Assembly (NCBI GenBank): GCA_016802295.1
Contig: JAESIW010000129.1
Coordinates: 1-64,000, forward strand
Direction of reading: 5' to 3'
DNA: 64,000 nt
Origin: Brachionus rotundiformis
Taxonomy: Eukaryota > Rotifera > Eurotatoria > Ploima > Brachionidae
This document shows positions 22,970 to 33,081 of the stretch, piece by piece (position 1 is the stretch's first letter; every line of letters begins with the position of its first letter). Below the pieces are notes generated by a model. The model did not search any database and had not been told where the DNA came from. It was given only the letters and a program-made list of their open reading frames with translations. Position numbers and translations under genes: made by a program.

Positions 22970-24276
22970 AATGAATTGCAACAGAGAAAAAGATCTAACA
23001 ATACTATGAATGCCATTTTTTCCTGGCGATGTAGTTCTTATTGAACATTTAGATCAATCTTTTAAGACTCGTTTTTTTTTTTTAAAAGCCTCTTTGTTTA
23101 ATTTTGGACATTATTCGATCTTAGGTTACCGAGTTCACTGTTTTTAAGACAGTTGATTTAATTTCTTCTCAATTTTAACGGAGAATTAGTTTTGCAGTTT
23201 TCTTCCAGATGCGGCAGCTTTGCTCCCTGTCTTTAGACAAAAAAAAAGACTTAAAATTTGACGGACAAGGTAAGATAGTCAAAATTGAGGAATCCTTGTA
23301 TGCAAAAGTATAGCACTGGAAAGGTGAGTATTTTTTAAAATAATGATTCAATTGAATTATTTAAAAAAAATTGGAATTAATAAAATTCTTTTATAAAACT
23401 AAGGAAATAACTAATGAGACGACAAGTTTGGACTTTTGGCCTAGTACAAAGAAAAGATTCCTCAACAAACGGGTCTCACAGCTGTTTCAAAGCAAAAAGC
23501 CGAGATATTATTGGGAATTATCTATGACAAATTTCTAACCGGTTGCAATATCTACCCAGATTGTTGGGCTTCCTTTGCAAAAATCTCAAAACTAAAAGAA
23601 TTTAAGCATAAAACGGTAAATAATTCGTACAACTTTTTGGATCCTGACACAAGGACATGTACAAATAGAATAGAGAGTCTCTCGAATGCTTCCAAGCACA
23701 AATTTAAAGATATGCGTGGTTGAATCAGAACATACACTCAATCGTATTTGGATGAGTTTGTGTGGCGATTTAATAATGGAGTCAATGGTAATAGAACTTA
23801 AGCTTATGAACTTATTTTGGAAGTTATTGCACATTTTATTAAACTGGGAAATAGTAGTACTATTAGTTTTGAATAGAGTTAAGATGAAGATTTTGCTGAA
23901 AGTGAAATGGGTTAAAACGAAAAAGATGATGATTTATCTGACGACGAGACACTTGCTCGAACTGATTCAACGTCTGTTACAGTAAATAACTTAAACTCTA
24001 AAGAGGCAGGCGTTGACTCAAGTGTAGATGATGAGGACGATGAAATTTATTCAATTAGCGAAAATTTAAATGCAATGAGATTTTTACACTACATTTCAAA
24101 ACAAAGTTAATAATGTTAACAATGCTTAAGCAGTGTTTATGAGCGGCTTAAAAACCGCTTATAAACAGTGCTTAGCAAACATGCATGCTAAATTGGTCTC
24201 GTGCCCAATATGCAAAGATTTAATGAAGAATGAATGCGGTGTCAAACTTCACATTGCTAAAAAACACACTGTTTAA
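22970..24276 (+). pseudogene. Decayed Merlin/IS1016-type (ISXO2-like) transposase
   Basis: Plus-strand frames, broken by stops and frameshifts, read through a DDE transposase of the Merlin family. At about 23255 there is KFDGQGKIVKIEESLYAK, matching the first catalytic block of the family. At about 23420 there is RRQVWTFGLVQR, and after a frameshift TGLTAVSKQKAEILLGIIYD, then GCNIYPDCWASF, then TVNNSYNFLDPDTRTCTNRI and ESL, the family's N-H-x-x-x-F-V-D-P...H-T-N-x-I-E block, here with C for H. Downstream the same frame continues through an acidic linker (VDDEDDEIYSISENL) and ends with a C2H2-like motif (CPICKDLMKNECGVKLHIAK, then KH), stopping at 24276. Many in-frame TAA/TAG codons show it is dead. 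Confidence 0.75.
24126..24175. repeat. Imperfect hairpin inside the Merlin relic
   Basis: Arms TAAGCAGTGTTTATGAGCGG and CCGCTTATAAACAGTGCTTA are near-perfect inverted repeats separated by a few bases. They sit in the coding frame just before the C2H2 motif. Confidence 0.65.
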
Positions 24277-24892
24277 ATTTATATTATTTTTTTTTCTTAT
24301 ATAAGTTAAATAAAACTTTGGTCACATAAATAAAAACATTGATCACAAAAGCTATTTCCTTAGTTTAATTTTTAAGTTTTTGATCACACAATTTTTGATC
24401 ATCGATTTGGTGATCAATCTTGTTCACAAAACCAGCATTATCAAAATGATTACGTCGACTTTGATCAAGTGATCACATATTGGACAAGACCCCAATTATG
24501 TATAGTTCTCAAAAGCATTTTATTCTTATAACTTTCTTATTGTCAGCTAATTAGCACATTATTAAATTCTATTGTTTTTATGATTTATAAGAAAAGATTC
24601 TATGTTTATAAAAATATATTAAGTTGATTAAAATTAATCATTTTACAAATCAGTAAGTTATTAGATTATTTTTAGGTCTAAGTTATTTGGCAAAAATTGT
24701 GCAATTTTCAATAAAAGTTTTTTTAATCTTTTATTTTTAATTTAAGTTTAAGTTTTAATTTAAGAATAATCAGTTTAATGAAAAAATAGTTAAAAAGTCT
24801 TATTAGTATGTTAAACAATATCAAATAAAAGGATCTAATCTAAAAATATAAGTAATTAATTAATTATAGATCTAAAATATTATTATTTTGTT
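24277..24892. other. Intergenic, rich in TGATCA-type words
   Basis: Around 24330-24490 several GATCAC/GTGATC words occur, possibly the degraded end of the Merlin element. I could not match this to an opposite terminal repeat. Confidence 0.35.
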
Positions 24893-25301
24893 AGATTAGT
24901 TGGTGGATTACTTAAAGTTCAGTAGCTACTTTTGCATAAAAACAACGAATTACTCAAAGCAGCACATGCATGTGGAGCTTTGAAAAATATAACTCAAATT
25001 ATGTAATTAAGAAATCATAGGTTTTTTAATTGTCATAAAAATAAATCTGATAATTTTTATCAAATGCTAAATTGAGTTACTAATAGTCAGCTGAGGAGTG
25101 ATTCGATACTTTCAGATGGTATTTGTGGATATGGATATTTGTCGCATTTATGATAAGTTTTGGATCTATTATCGCTTCTTTCTGGATATTTTTAGATTAT
25201 TATGTTTCTAAAGCTAATAGTTTGAAAATAATTTATATTAAATAAGATAACTCAATAACTTTTTTCTTAAATCAGAAAGAAATTATTAACCAGATTTATG
25301 G
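24893..25301 (+). pseudogene. Decayed TMEM50 copy
   Basis: The sequence parallels TMEM50 exons 2-4 in order: the TTGGTGGATTAC block, then ATTACTCAAAGCAGCACATG and TGGAGCTTTG, then after an intron-like gap AGTTACTAATAGTCAGCTGA and GGAGTGATTCGATA, then the SLIASFW-equivalent block and finally AGAAAGAAATTATTAACCAG. Part of exon 3 is deleted, stops are present, and no equivalent of exon 1 or of the KFGRTEDLW end is seen. Intron positions are retained, so it arose by DNA duplication, not retrotransposition. Confidence 0.85.
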
Positions 25302-25976
25302 TTTATTTTAAGATTTCTTAATTGTATTTTACTTAATAGAAACAAATAAAGTTTAATTAATAATAATTTTTATACTTAAATTAAAAATTTATTTAAATAA
25401 ATTGAAACGTCAAAACAAAATCCAACTAATTTAAATTCAACAATTTCACATTTAAAAATAAAATAAACAGTAAAGAATTTTCCTTAAGATTTTATAATAA
25501 GTTACAAATAAATAATCTTGTAATTTTTCAATAATTAATTTTTTTAATACAATAAAAAAAAAATTTTTGTACAATAGTAATTCAATTTTATCAACCGAAT
25601 GATAACGAGATCGAATTTTAACCATTACTTTGGTTTTACATTTTTCCCAAAGTCATTTAATTTTGTTTTAATCAAAAAAAAAATTGTCATCTTTTACAAA
25701 AAAGTATTTAATTATATTTGAATTTTGAATTTTACAACTACATTAAAAATAGTGAAAATTAATTTAAAACAAAAATATTATGATTAAAAAATGGAAAAAA
25801 TCATTTAATTATAAAAAATGAATTGAGAAAATATCCTAAATATAAATAAGAGTCATGAGACTCAATGTTACTCATGTAATTTTTTTTTATCATTTAAAAT
25901 AAACAGCATAATTAAATATAAGAATTAAAATAAAATAATTTCATCTGAGTTTAATTAAAGAAATTGAAAATTTGAT
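25302..25976. other. Intergenic, no gene seen
   Basis: A+T-rich spacer upstream of the larger mucin-like gene. It must contain that gene's promoter, but I see no motif. Confidence 0.5.
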
Positions 25977-28722
25977 ATGGCCAGATTCTTAATTTATTTA
26001 TTCTGGATTATCAGTAAATATTTTTATTAAAAAAAAAATCCAAAAGACGTTAAGATTTTTTTAAAAAGCAATTACACTGAAAAGAAATGTAAATACTAAC
26101 CCAGTTTTTGAATGTAATTTCAATGATGGAGGCTGCCCGAACGGAAATTTTATTTTCGATCCGTCTTATTCAGTTGCAATTAAAGAAAATGACTTTATTA
26201 GTGGACACTCTTTGTACAGAATTACTGATGTCACATCAATAAGTAATTAAACAAAGATGAAATTAAATTAAAGATTTAATTATTAATAAAGCGAGTCCGA
26301 CAAGCAATGGAGAAGTATGTGATATTCCTTTTAGACAAGGATCATATGATTATTATCATTGTTACAATGGTTACACTGGATTTGGAAAATATGGTTGTCT
26401 AACCAAAAGTGGAAAAGCAGATTGTGTTTTGGGTTAGTCAAATATAATTAAGATTTTGATAAAAATTTTAAATAAAATTAAAAAGGAAAATATGTTCTGG
26501 CAAAAACGCTTACAAATGGAAACGCAATATCAATAACAGGAATTTCATCTGAAATAATTCTGCCTGATATTGGCAATTATGAGATGAGTTTTTATATTTT
26601 GATGTTTACAAATATAACTGATATGACTTTGAGTGGTGACTACATTCAAGTTGGTTTAAATTCAGCATCTGATACAAGTCAAAGCATAGAAAGCGAAAAA
26701 TATGACTATTCAAATATCGGAATGCCAAATGTTTGGCAAAAGAAATCTTTTCCATTTTATACAAAGCAGAAAAATATAAAGGTAAAAATTTAAAACAAAA
26801 AAATTGATCATTAAAATTTTGATCGAAAGATAAGTATTGAATTCGTTCGACAAAATGATGCTGGAAAAATTGGTTATTACGGTTTTGATCAAATTGAAAT
26901 TTTTAGTTCAACCTCGATTTTAACAACAGAACAAACATCTTCAACTTCTACAACATCTCCATCTACAACAACAACTACAACATCTACAACATCTACAACA
27001 ACAACAACATCTACAACTTCTACGACTACAACAACAACTACAACATCTACAACATCTCCAACTTCTACAACATCTACAACATCTCCAACTTCTACAACAT
27101 CTACAACTACAACAACATCTACAACATCTACAACTTCTACAACCACAAAAACATCAACAACAACTACAACATCTACAACATCTACAACAACAACAACATC
27201 TACAACTTCTACGACTACAACAACAACATCTACGACTACAACTACATCTACAACATCTACAACTTCTACAACCACAAAAACATCAACAACATCTACAACT
27301 TCTACGACTACAACTACATCTACAACATCTCCATCTACAACAACAACTACAACATCTACAACATCTCCAACTTCTACAACATCTACAACATCTCCAACTT
27401 CTACAACATCTACAACTACAACAACATCTACAACTTCTACGACTACAACTACATCTACAACATCTACAACTTCTACAACCACAAAAACATCTACAACAAC
27501 TACAACATCTCCAGCATCTACAACTACAAAAGCTATAACTACATCTCCAGCATCTAAAACTTCTCCAACTACAACTACATCTCCAGCTTCTACAACTATA
27601 ACTTCTACAACTACAACATCTACATCAACATCTATAACTATATCAACTTCGTTATCTACCACCACAGTAGCTCCTACAACTATATCTACATTAACCACAA
27701 TAAACACAATTACTACTACAACGGCAGCTAAATCTTCTTCTTCAATTAAATCGACTTATTCGCCAACCACCACAGGTTCTAGATTTTCCACATCATCACC
27801 AATTACAACACATTATTCAAGTCTTTTTTCAAATTCAACATTTTCATCATCAATTTCTTCCACTTTATCATGTTCTTTCGATAATCAAAAATGTCCTTAT
27901 GTATTAAACAAAGGAAATAAGAGTCATTTTTTCGAATTGAATACTACAGTTTTCATAAATGAACTTGGCATTAATTTAAAAAGTTCATCAGGTTTTATTT
28001 CTTAATTAAATTGAATTAAATTATATTAATATATACTTTTCAAATAGATGAAACAGATATGTTTCTAATTGCAATTTCTCCTGATGACGGAAGCGAATTT
28101 TCATCAAATGTTGAATTTAAAATTAATATTGAATCTTTAGGAAAATATAGAATCGACTTTTTTACTTTTTTAATTTGTAGCAATCAAAATATTTCAACTT
28201 ATCTTGACTATATCATTTTATTAGCAAGATTTAATGGAGAAAACAGAATATCAAGTGAAATTACTTTAGCTAATATAAATTCAAGTCAGACAAATGACTG
28301 GAAAAAAAACTCTGTGATTACACAATTTAATGAATTAAATTTTACTGTATATTTTTAATATTTTTTATTATTAGATAAATTTAATCAATTTATTTTAGTT
28401 AGTTGTACAAATGCAAAGAAAGGCTAAATACGAACACAAAACTTATTTTGGCTTTGATAATCTGGTATTTTTTAAAATGCAAAATGAAGAAGAAAAGCAA
28501 AATGATACAAATATTGGAGCAATAATTGGTGGAATAAGCGCAGGAATTGTCTTAATAATCCTGATTTTTATATTATTTAAACGGATGAAGTCATCAAAAG
28601 CAAAATATGAAAAGAAAGAATATATCGATGACAACTTTAATGAAATACAAATGGAATTTAAAAGTCTTCCCCGAGATGATTTTAATAAACTTGAAATAAC
28701 AGAACATGATGAAAAAGTTTAA
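25977..28722 (+). CDS. Secreted/membrane Thr-Ser-rich protein with two MAM-like domains (copy B)
   Basis: Seven exons: 25977-26013, 26069-26242, 26292-26432, 26486-26781, 26830-27991, 28048-28346 and 28399-28722, giving 810 residues. A signal peptide (MARFLIYLFWII) leads into a first MAM-like domain (NPVFECNFNDGGC to GYYGFDQIEIF). About 300 residues of Thr/Ser/Pro repeats follow, with no ATG in that whole exon. A second, diverged extracellular domain (SCSFDNQKCPY to TYFGFDNLVFF) comes next, then a transmembrane helix (IGAIIGGISAGIVLIILIFI) and a cytoplasmic tail with KYEKKEYIDDNFNEI. The GFDQIEI and FGFDNLVF strands resemble the end of MAM domains. It is probably a glycosylated adhesion or mucus-layer protein. 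The antisense Val-rich frame across the repeat is a shadow. Confidence 0.8.
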
Positions 28723-29117
28723 AATAGATGAAAATTTTTTTTTTGATATTTTTATGAGAAAAATAAATTGAAAAATCTATTTTTAAAAAAAAATATTTTA
28801 TTAAGTCGATTAATATTTTGATAATACGATAAAATAAAACGGCAAAATAATTCTTTTTTTTTACTTAAATAAACTATTTGCATGATCAATTAATTAATCT
28901 TTATGACTAATATGGTTGCCAAATGAACCAATTTTCACAATGGAGATGTGGTTGCTTCAGCACCACTCTGCCAAAGAGCATTAATTGGCTCAGAAATTCT
29001 TGTTAGAATTTTGCAGCAATAACTACCAACTTACTACCTAATAAGTTATGTTGACTCAAAAAAATTTGATTGAAAAGGCTACATAGAATAAAAATATTTT
29101 CAATAATTTCAATATTT
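28723..29117. other. Intergenic with possible coding scrap
   Basis: On the minus strand near 28930-29020 a short frame reads RISEPINALWQSGAEATTSP before a stop. It has no start, splice context or family I recognise and is probably debris. Confidence 0.35.
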
Positions 29118-29600
29118 TTAACACTAGAAGCACCAAGGTGTCAAAATGATTCTTGTTGATTTTTTACTAAGTTATAATTCAATAGTCTGAGAAGATTAAA
29201 ACTTGAAATTGTAAAGTTAACATTAAAAAAATTTTTAATTTAAAAATTTTATATTAACATATTCACATGATGCATCAATTTTTTTTACTTGAAGCACCAA
29301 AAAGAGTCAAATGACTCCTATTCTATCCATTCTGCACCCCGAACATCTAAAAGTGTATGTAAAAGAGTCCAAAGTTTAGATGATCAAGATAACTGTTCTC
29401 CAAAGGGTGTTAAGTGTCAAATTCGCTTTTTAATTTTAATAGGAATCTTTTTTTTTATTACATGATTTAAAATTGATATATGATTAATTTAATATTTTTT
29501 TTATCGAATAAAGCGTTAAAACATCTTTAATTTTAAAAAGAGTCATTTGACCCCATTTGGTGCTTCTAGTATTTATTTTTGTCGGTACTTCTAGTGTTAA
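29118..29600. mobile_element. TTAA-flanked MITE, piggyBac-like
   Basis: The target duplication TTAA stands at 29118-29121 and 29597-29600. The element between them (29122-29596, 475 nt) begins CACTAGAAGCACC and ends GGTACTTCTAGTG, 13-nt terminal inverted repeats with one mismatch. A second, inner inverted pair (AGAAGCACCAAGGTGTCAAA against TTTGACCCCATTTGGTGCTTCT) and a near-palindrome GAGTCAAATGACTC at about 29304 lie inside. There is no coding capacity. TTAA specificity plus C-initial repeats point to a piggyBac-type non-autonomous element. Confidence 0.8.
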
Positions 29601-29634
29601 TAAAGAATGTTTTAGTTTTGTAAATTTAGAAAAC

Positions 29635-29870
29635 AAACACAACTAAAATTCTTCTTATTTTGATAAATCAAAATTTACTAAAATAAAAAATATATTTAAA
29701 AAAATACTACAACAAAGCGAAACATACTTTTTTGCACTTTTTTTTCCTAAAATAATTTTTCTGAAGTAGATAAAAGAAAACAAGTAAAGCATCAAATAGA
29801 CTTAGGTTGATCATTTATTTTGTTTACTTAAAGAAACTGAAGAAACTAACTTCCATTTCAAAAATTATCT
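29635..29870. repeat. Second copy of the intronic foldback repeat family
   Basis: The segment starting AATTCTTCTTATTTTGATAA and continuing through AAATTTACTAAAATAAAAAA and ATACTACAACA parallels the left half of the element at 6474-6837. The inner sequence is related too. No matching right arm is seen, so it is a partial copy. Confidence 0.5.
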
Positions 29871-30901
29871 TTTTTTAAAAATTATTAATTAGAAGAAAAT
29901 TAATGAATCATGTCAAATGGAAACACGCAATAGAAAAAATTCTTTGATGATCGAACTTTCTAATATTTGATGAATTACGGTAATTTAAAAATTAGAAATT
30001 TAAAACTCTATAAATATACTTGTCAGGCAATACAGTTTTTATTATCACTAAAATGATTTTTTTGTTTAAAAAATTAAATTGAATTTGTATATAGTTTATT
30101 TAAAGGCTCAAAATAACTAAACTCCTTTCGCAAATTCATTTCATTAAAATAACAAAATAAACTTAAAAATCTATGATTTAAAATTTTAAGTTTAATTTTT
30201 GAAATTTTTTGAAAAATTTTTAATAAAAATTAAATTCAAAAGAGGAATCATGAAAAACATACAATTCAATTTTCAATTAAATGAACAAAAAAGTTTATTT
30301 AAAGAATAAATTTCTATAATTCTGAAACTTCCATTTAATGAATTTTATCTCATAATATGCCTATCAATATATAATTTTTGATTACAATCTTGACTTGTAG
30401 ATTAGGCTTAATAATGGTCATGAATTAATTAATTTATTAATTAGATTGAAGATTTAGGTTTTGAGTAAAATATTATAGGAATAATAATTCGGCTCTTAAT
30501 TTGAAATTATAAATTTTGTTCACACTTTTATGATCTTTTAAAGAAAAAATTTTGTGTTTAGTTTTAAATGGCTTTTAAAAATATTCAAATATAATGAACC
30601 TGTCAAAATATTTAAAAATTTTATATAATTTCATTGATCTAAGAGAATCAGGAAAAATATTAATTAGAAACTTAAACATGAAAGTAAAAAAATCGTTGAT
30701 TGATTCTTTCAAAAATATATACAAAATTCTCCAAAAAATTATTTTAAATAATATAAAAGAGAAATATTTGGAATATGCTTGGTCGAAAAGGAAAGTCTTT
30801 ATCAATTAATTAACTATAATTAAAAGGGACAAAGTTAATAGATAAACAATTTATTAAATTAATGAATTAGTAAGTACAATAAGAAAATTAAATACAAAAG
30901 T
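29871..30901. other. Intergenic, no gene seen
   Basis: A+T-rich. An open frame of about 70 codons at 30594-30809 is mirrored by one on the other strand and has low-complexity Ile/Lys/Phe content, so I do not call it. Confidence 0.5.
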
Positions 30902-31363
30902 TTAATTTCCACCTCTCAATCTCAATACCAAATGGAGAGTGGATTCTTTCTGAATATTGTAGTCTGACAAAGTTCTTCCATCTTCCAATTGTTTGCCAGC
31001 AAAGATCAAACGTTGTTGATCTGGTGGGATACCCTCTTTGTCTTGGATCTTGGCTTTTACATTTTCAATAGTGTCCGAGGCTTCGACCTCCAATGTGATG
31101 GTTTTACCAGTAAGGGTCTTGACGAAGATTTGCATACCACCTCTCAATCTCAATACCAAATGGAGAGTGGATTCTTTCTGAATATTGTAGTCTGACAAAG
31201 TTCTTCCATCTTCCAATTGTTTGCCAGCAAAGATCAAACGTTGTTGATCTGGTGGGATACCCTCTTTGTCTTGGATCTTGGCTTTTACATTTTCAATAGT
31301 GTCCGAGGCTTCGACCTCCAATGTGATGGTTTTACCAGTAAGGGTCTTGACGAAGATTTGCAT
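30902..31363 (-). CDS. UBC: Polyubiquitin, two head-to-tail units
   Basis: Single exon, 153 residues: two complete 76-residue ubiquitins (MQIFVKTLTGKTITLEVEAS through LRLRGG) followed by one extra Asn that processing must remove. Each unit keeps Lys6, 11, 27, 29, 33, 48 and 63, Ile44 and the C-terminal Gly-Gly. Residue 19 is Ala, a known natural variant position (Pro in vertebrates). The two 228-nt units appear identical at the nucleotide level, which fits concerted evolution or a very recent duplication. Deubiquitinases cleave the precursor to give free ubiquitin for protein tagging. A TATA box lies about 85 nt upstream of the ATG. Confidence 0.98.
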   Translation of the reverse strand: MQIFVKTLTGKTITLEVEASDTIENVKAKIQDKEGIPPDQQRLIFAGKQLEDGRTLSDYNIQKESTLHLVLRLRGGMQIFVKTLTGKTITLEVEASDTIENVKAKIQDKEGIPPDQQRLIFAGKQLEDGRTLSDYNIQKESTLHLVLRLRGGN

Positions 31364-31990
31364 TCTTAAGCTTCTGTATTTTTTAAATTTTGTTTCTAAG
31401 CTTTGTTAGTAGAAAAATTTATTATTTTCTAAATTTTCTCTAGTATTTATATATATAAAAATAATGGGGATAGGCGGGATTTAGTTTCATAATTATAATT
31501 TCAAAATATATAGAAAATCCTATTTGTTAATTTTTAAAAATTATGATTAATATTCATGAAATTTGTGGCCGTTTCAAGTCTTTTCTAGACTTTTCCATAC
31601 GCAATTGGTAGCTTTATTTATAATTTTTAAATGCGCCATTTTTAATTTATTTTTCTGTGTCAAGTCATAAGCAAATATATTTCTAATATCAACTTATTTA
31701 GAAAAAAATACTCATTTTATTTGGTTATTTATCATAAAACTTAAGAACTTTATTTTATCAACTTATATATAAAGTCTCGCAATTTATTATTTAGATTATG
31801 CTTACTTAATATTGTTTAACTTTTATTTCTTTTTAAATTTATTTGCGAATTTTATACATTTTATAAAATATATGTTACTTATTATTAGATAATTGTTATA
31901 CAAAAATGTTATTTTAAATTATATAATTAAAACTCTTTTAACTTTATTAAACAATTAAAAATATTTTACCTAATTGAGTTAAAAAAAATT
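31364..31990. other. Polyubiquitin 5' flank and spacer to tRNA cluster
   Basis: It contains the presumed polyubiquitin 5' UTR and promoter. A weak TTCTAGA-containing stretch at about 31581-31590 could be a fragment of a heat-shock element, but I would not call it. Confidence 0.4.
31446..31457 (-). promoter_or_regulatory. TATA box of the polyubiquitin gene
   Basis: On the minus strand the sequence TATATATAAATA lies 83-94 nt upstream of the polyubiquitin ATG, a normal spacing for a strong housekeeping or stress promoter. It is G+C-flanked (CCCGCCTATCCCC just upstream), unusual for this window. Confidence 0.45.
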
Positions 31991-32074
31991 TGACAGCAGT
32001 GGGATTTGAACCCACGCCTACCGGAGTAGACTGCGACCTGAACGCAGCGCCTTAGACCACTCGGCCATACTGTC
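31991..32074 (-). tRNA. tRNA-Leu(CAG), copy 1
   Basis: The minus strand begins GACAGTATGGCCGAGTGG and ends GGGTTCAAATCCCACTGCTG then TCA. It is a class II tRNA with a long variable arm. The acceptor stem pairs GACAGTA with TGCTGTC, anticodon loop TTCAGGT gives CAG (reads CUG), and A- and B-box promoters are intact. A T-run follows the 3' end as pol III terminator. Confidence 0.97.
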
Positions 32075-32495
32075 TTTCTTTTAAATTTGCTTATATAAAT
32101 TAAAATCACATTTTATAATAAAACAAAATATTAATTTGCATAGAATTTCTAATTTATTTGGTTCTGAGAAAGCTCGTTATTCTAAAAAATAATTGACCCA
32201 GAATAATTTACTCGAAAAATTATTAATGCAAAGAAAATATTTAGGGAATTTTATTATTATAATAATCGACTTTTAATAAATTTTTAAAATTAATTATTTA
32301 AAAAATACAAATTATTTATATAAATTATTTTGACACAGTTGACAACACTATTTGTAAATTTATATTCAAAAATTTTAATTTTTAATACAAATTTTTTGAT
32401 TAAATAAAAATTATTTATAATAAATTTGATACGTCTTAAAAAAAACTAATAATTTACTTAACAATTGTTCTCTTTTTAAGTTTTGGAAAAAAATT

Positions 32496-32579
32496 TGACA
32501 GCAGTGGGATTTGAACCCACGCCTACCGGAGTAGACTGCGACCTGAACGCAGCGCCTTAGACCACTCGGCCATACTGTC
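32496..32579 (-). tRNA. tRNA-Leu(CAG), copy 2
   Basis: Identical to copy 1 over the whole gene, with the same AAATTTTTTTCC terminator context as copies 3 and 4. Anticodon CAG. Confidence 0.97.
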
Positions 32580-32757
32580 TCATGGTTGCATTACAATAAT
32601 TATCCGAAATCACATAATCCTTAATGCTAATAAAACTAAAATTTATTATTTTTTATATACTTTTCTTCTTTACATGTTTAAAGATTTATATGTACCCATT
32701 CGATTTCTGGAAAAATTTTAAATTGTCCTAAAGATATAATCATTTTGGAAAAAAATT

Positions 32758-32841
32758 TGACAGCAGTGGGATTTGAACCCACGCCTACCGGAGTAGACTG
32801 CGACCTGAACGCAGCGCCTTAGACCACTCGGCCATACTGTC
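32758..32841 (-). tRNA. tRNA-Leu(CAG), copy 3
   Basis: Identical to copies 1 and 2. The 3' flank (AAATTTTTTTCC on the minus strand) matches copies 2 and 4 before homology ends. Confidence 0.97.
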
Positions 32842-32997
32842 CTTACACAAAATCTAAAACTTTTAAAGTTAAATCAAAAAAGAAATTTCTTATAATCTCC
32901 AAAAGATTTTATTATCCAATCTAAACCAAATTTATTAAAATCTAATATCTTAATTTTTTTAACACTTAATTTTATTATTTAAGATTGGAAAAAAATT

Positions 32998-33081
32998 TGA
33001 CAGCAGTGGGATTTGAACCCACGCCTACCGGAGTAGACTGCGACCTGAACGCAGCGCCTTAGACCACTCGGCCATACTGTC
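32998..33081 (-). tRNA. tRNA-Leu(CAG), copy 4
   Basis: Identical to the other three copies; anticodon CAG. It lies only about 155 nt from copy 3. Confidence 0.97.

Noticed and set aside
23592..23985. Open frames overlapping the Merlin relic on both strands
   Set aside because: They do not match any family, whereas the plus-strand broken frame matches a transposase through the same bases.
23700..24276. In-frame TAA/TAG read as a reassigned genetic code (Gln)
   Set aside because: All intact genes here use CAA/CAG for Gln and end in TAA or TGA. The relic also has frameshifts and other substitutions, so it is simply decayed.
26889..27707. 272-codon antisense Val/Asp frame
   Set aside because: Mirror of the Thr-rich exon of the plus-strand gene. 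It has no splice context of its own and no realistic protein composition.
30575..30809. Paired about 70-codon frames on both strands
   Set aside because: Low-complexity Ile/Lys/Phe content in A+T-rich DNA, with no start context, splicing or similarity.
31575..31600. Heat-shock element upstream of polyubiquitin
   Set aside because: Only a partial TTCTAGA match, without the three alternating nGAAn units.
31991..33081. CRISPR-like array (four identical 84-nt repeats with spacers)
   Set aside because: The repeats fold as tRNA-Leu with correct A/B boxes and terminators. Spacers are unequal, and this is a eukaryotic genome.
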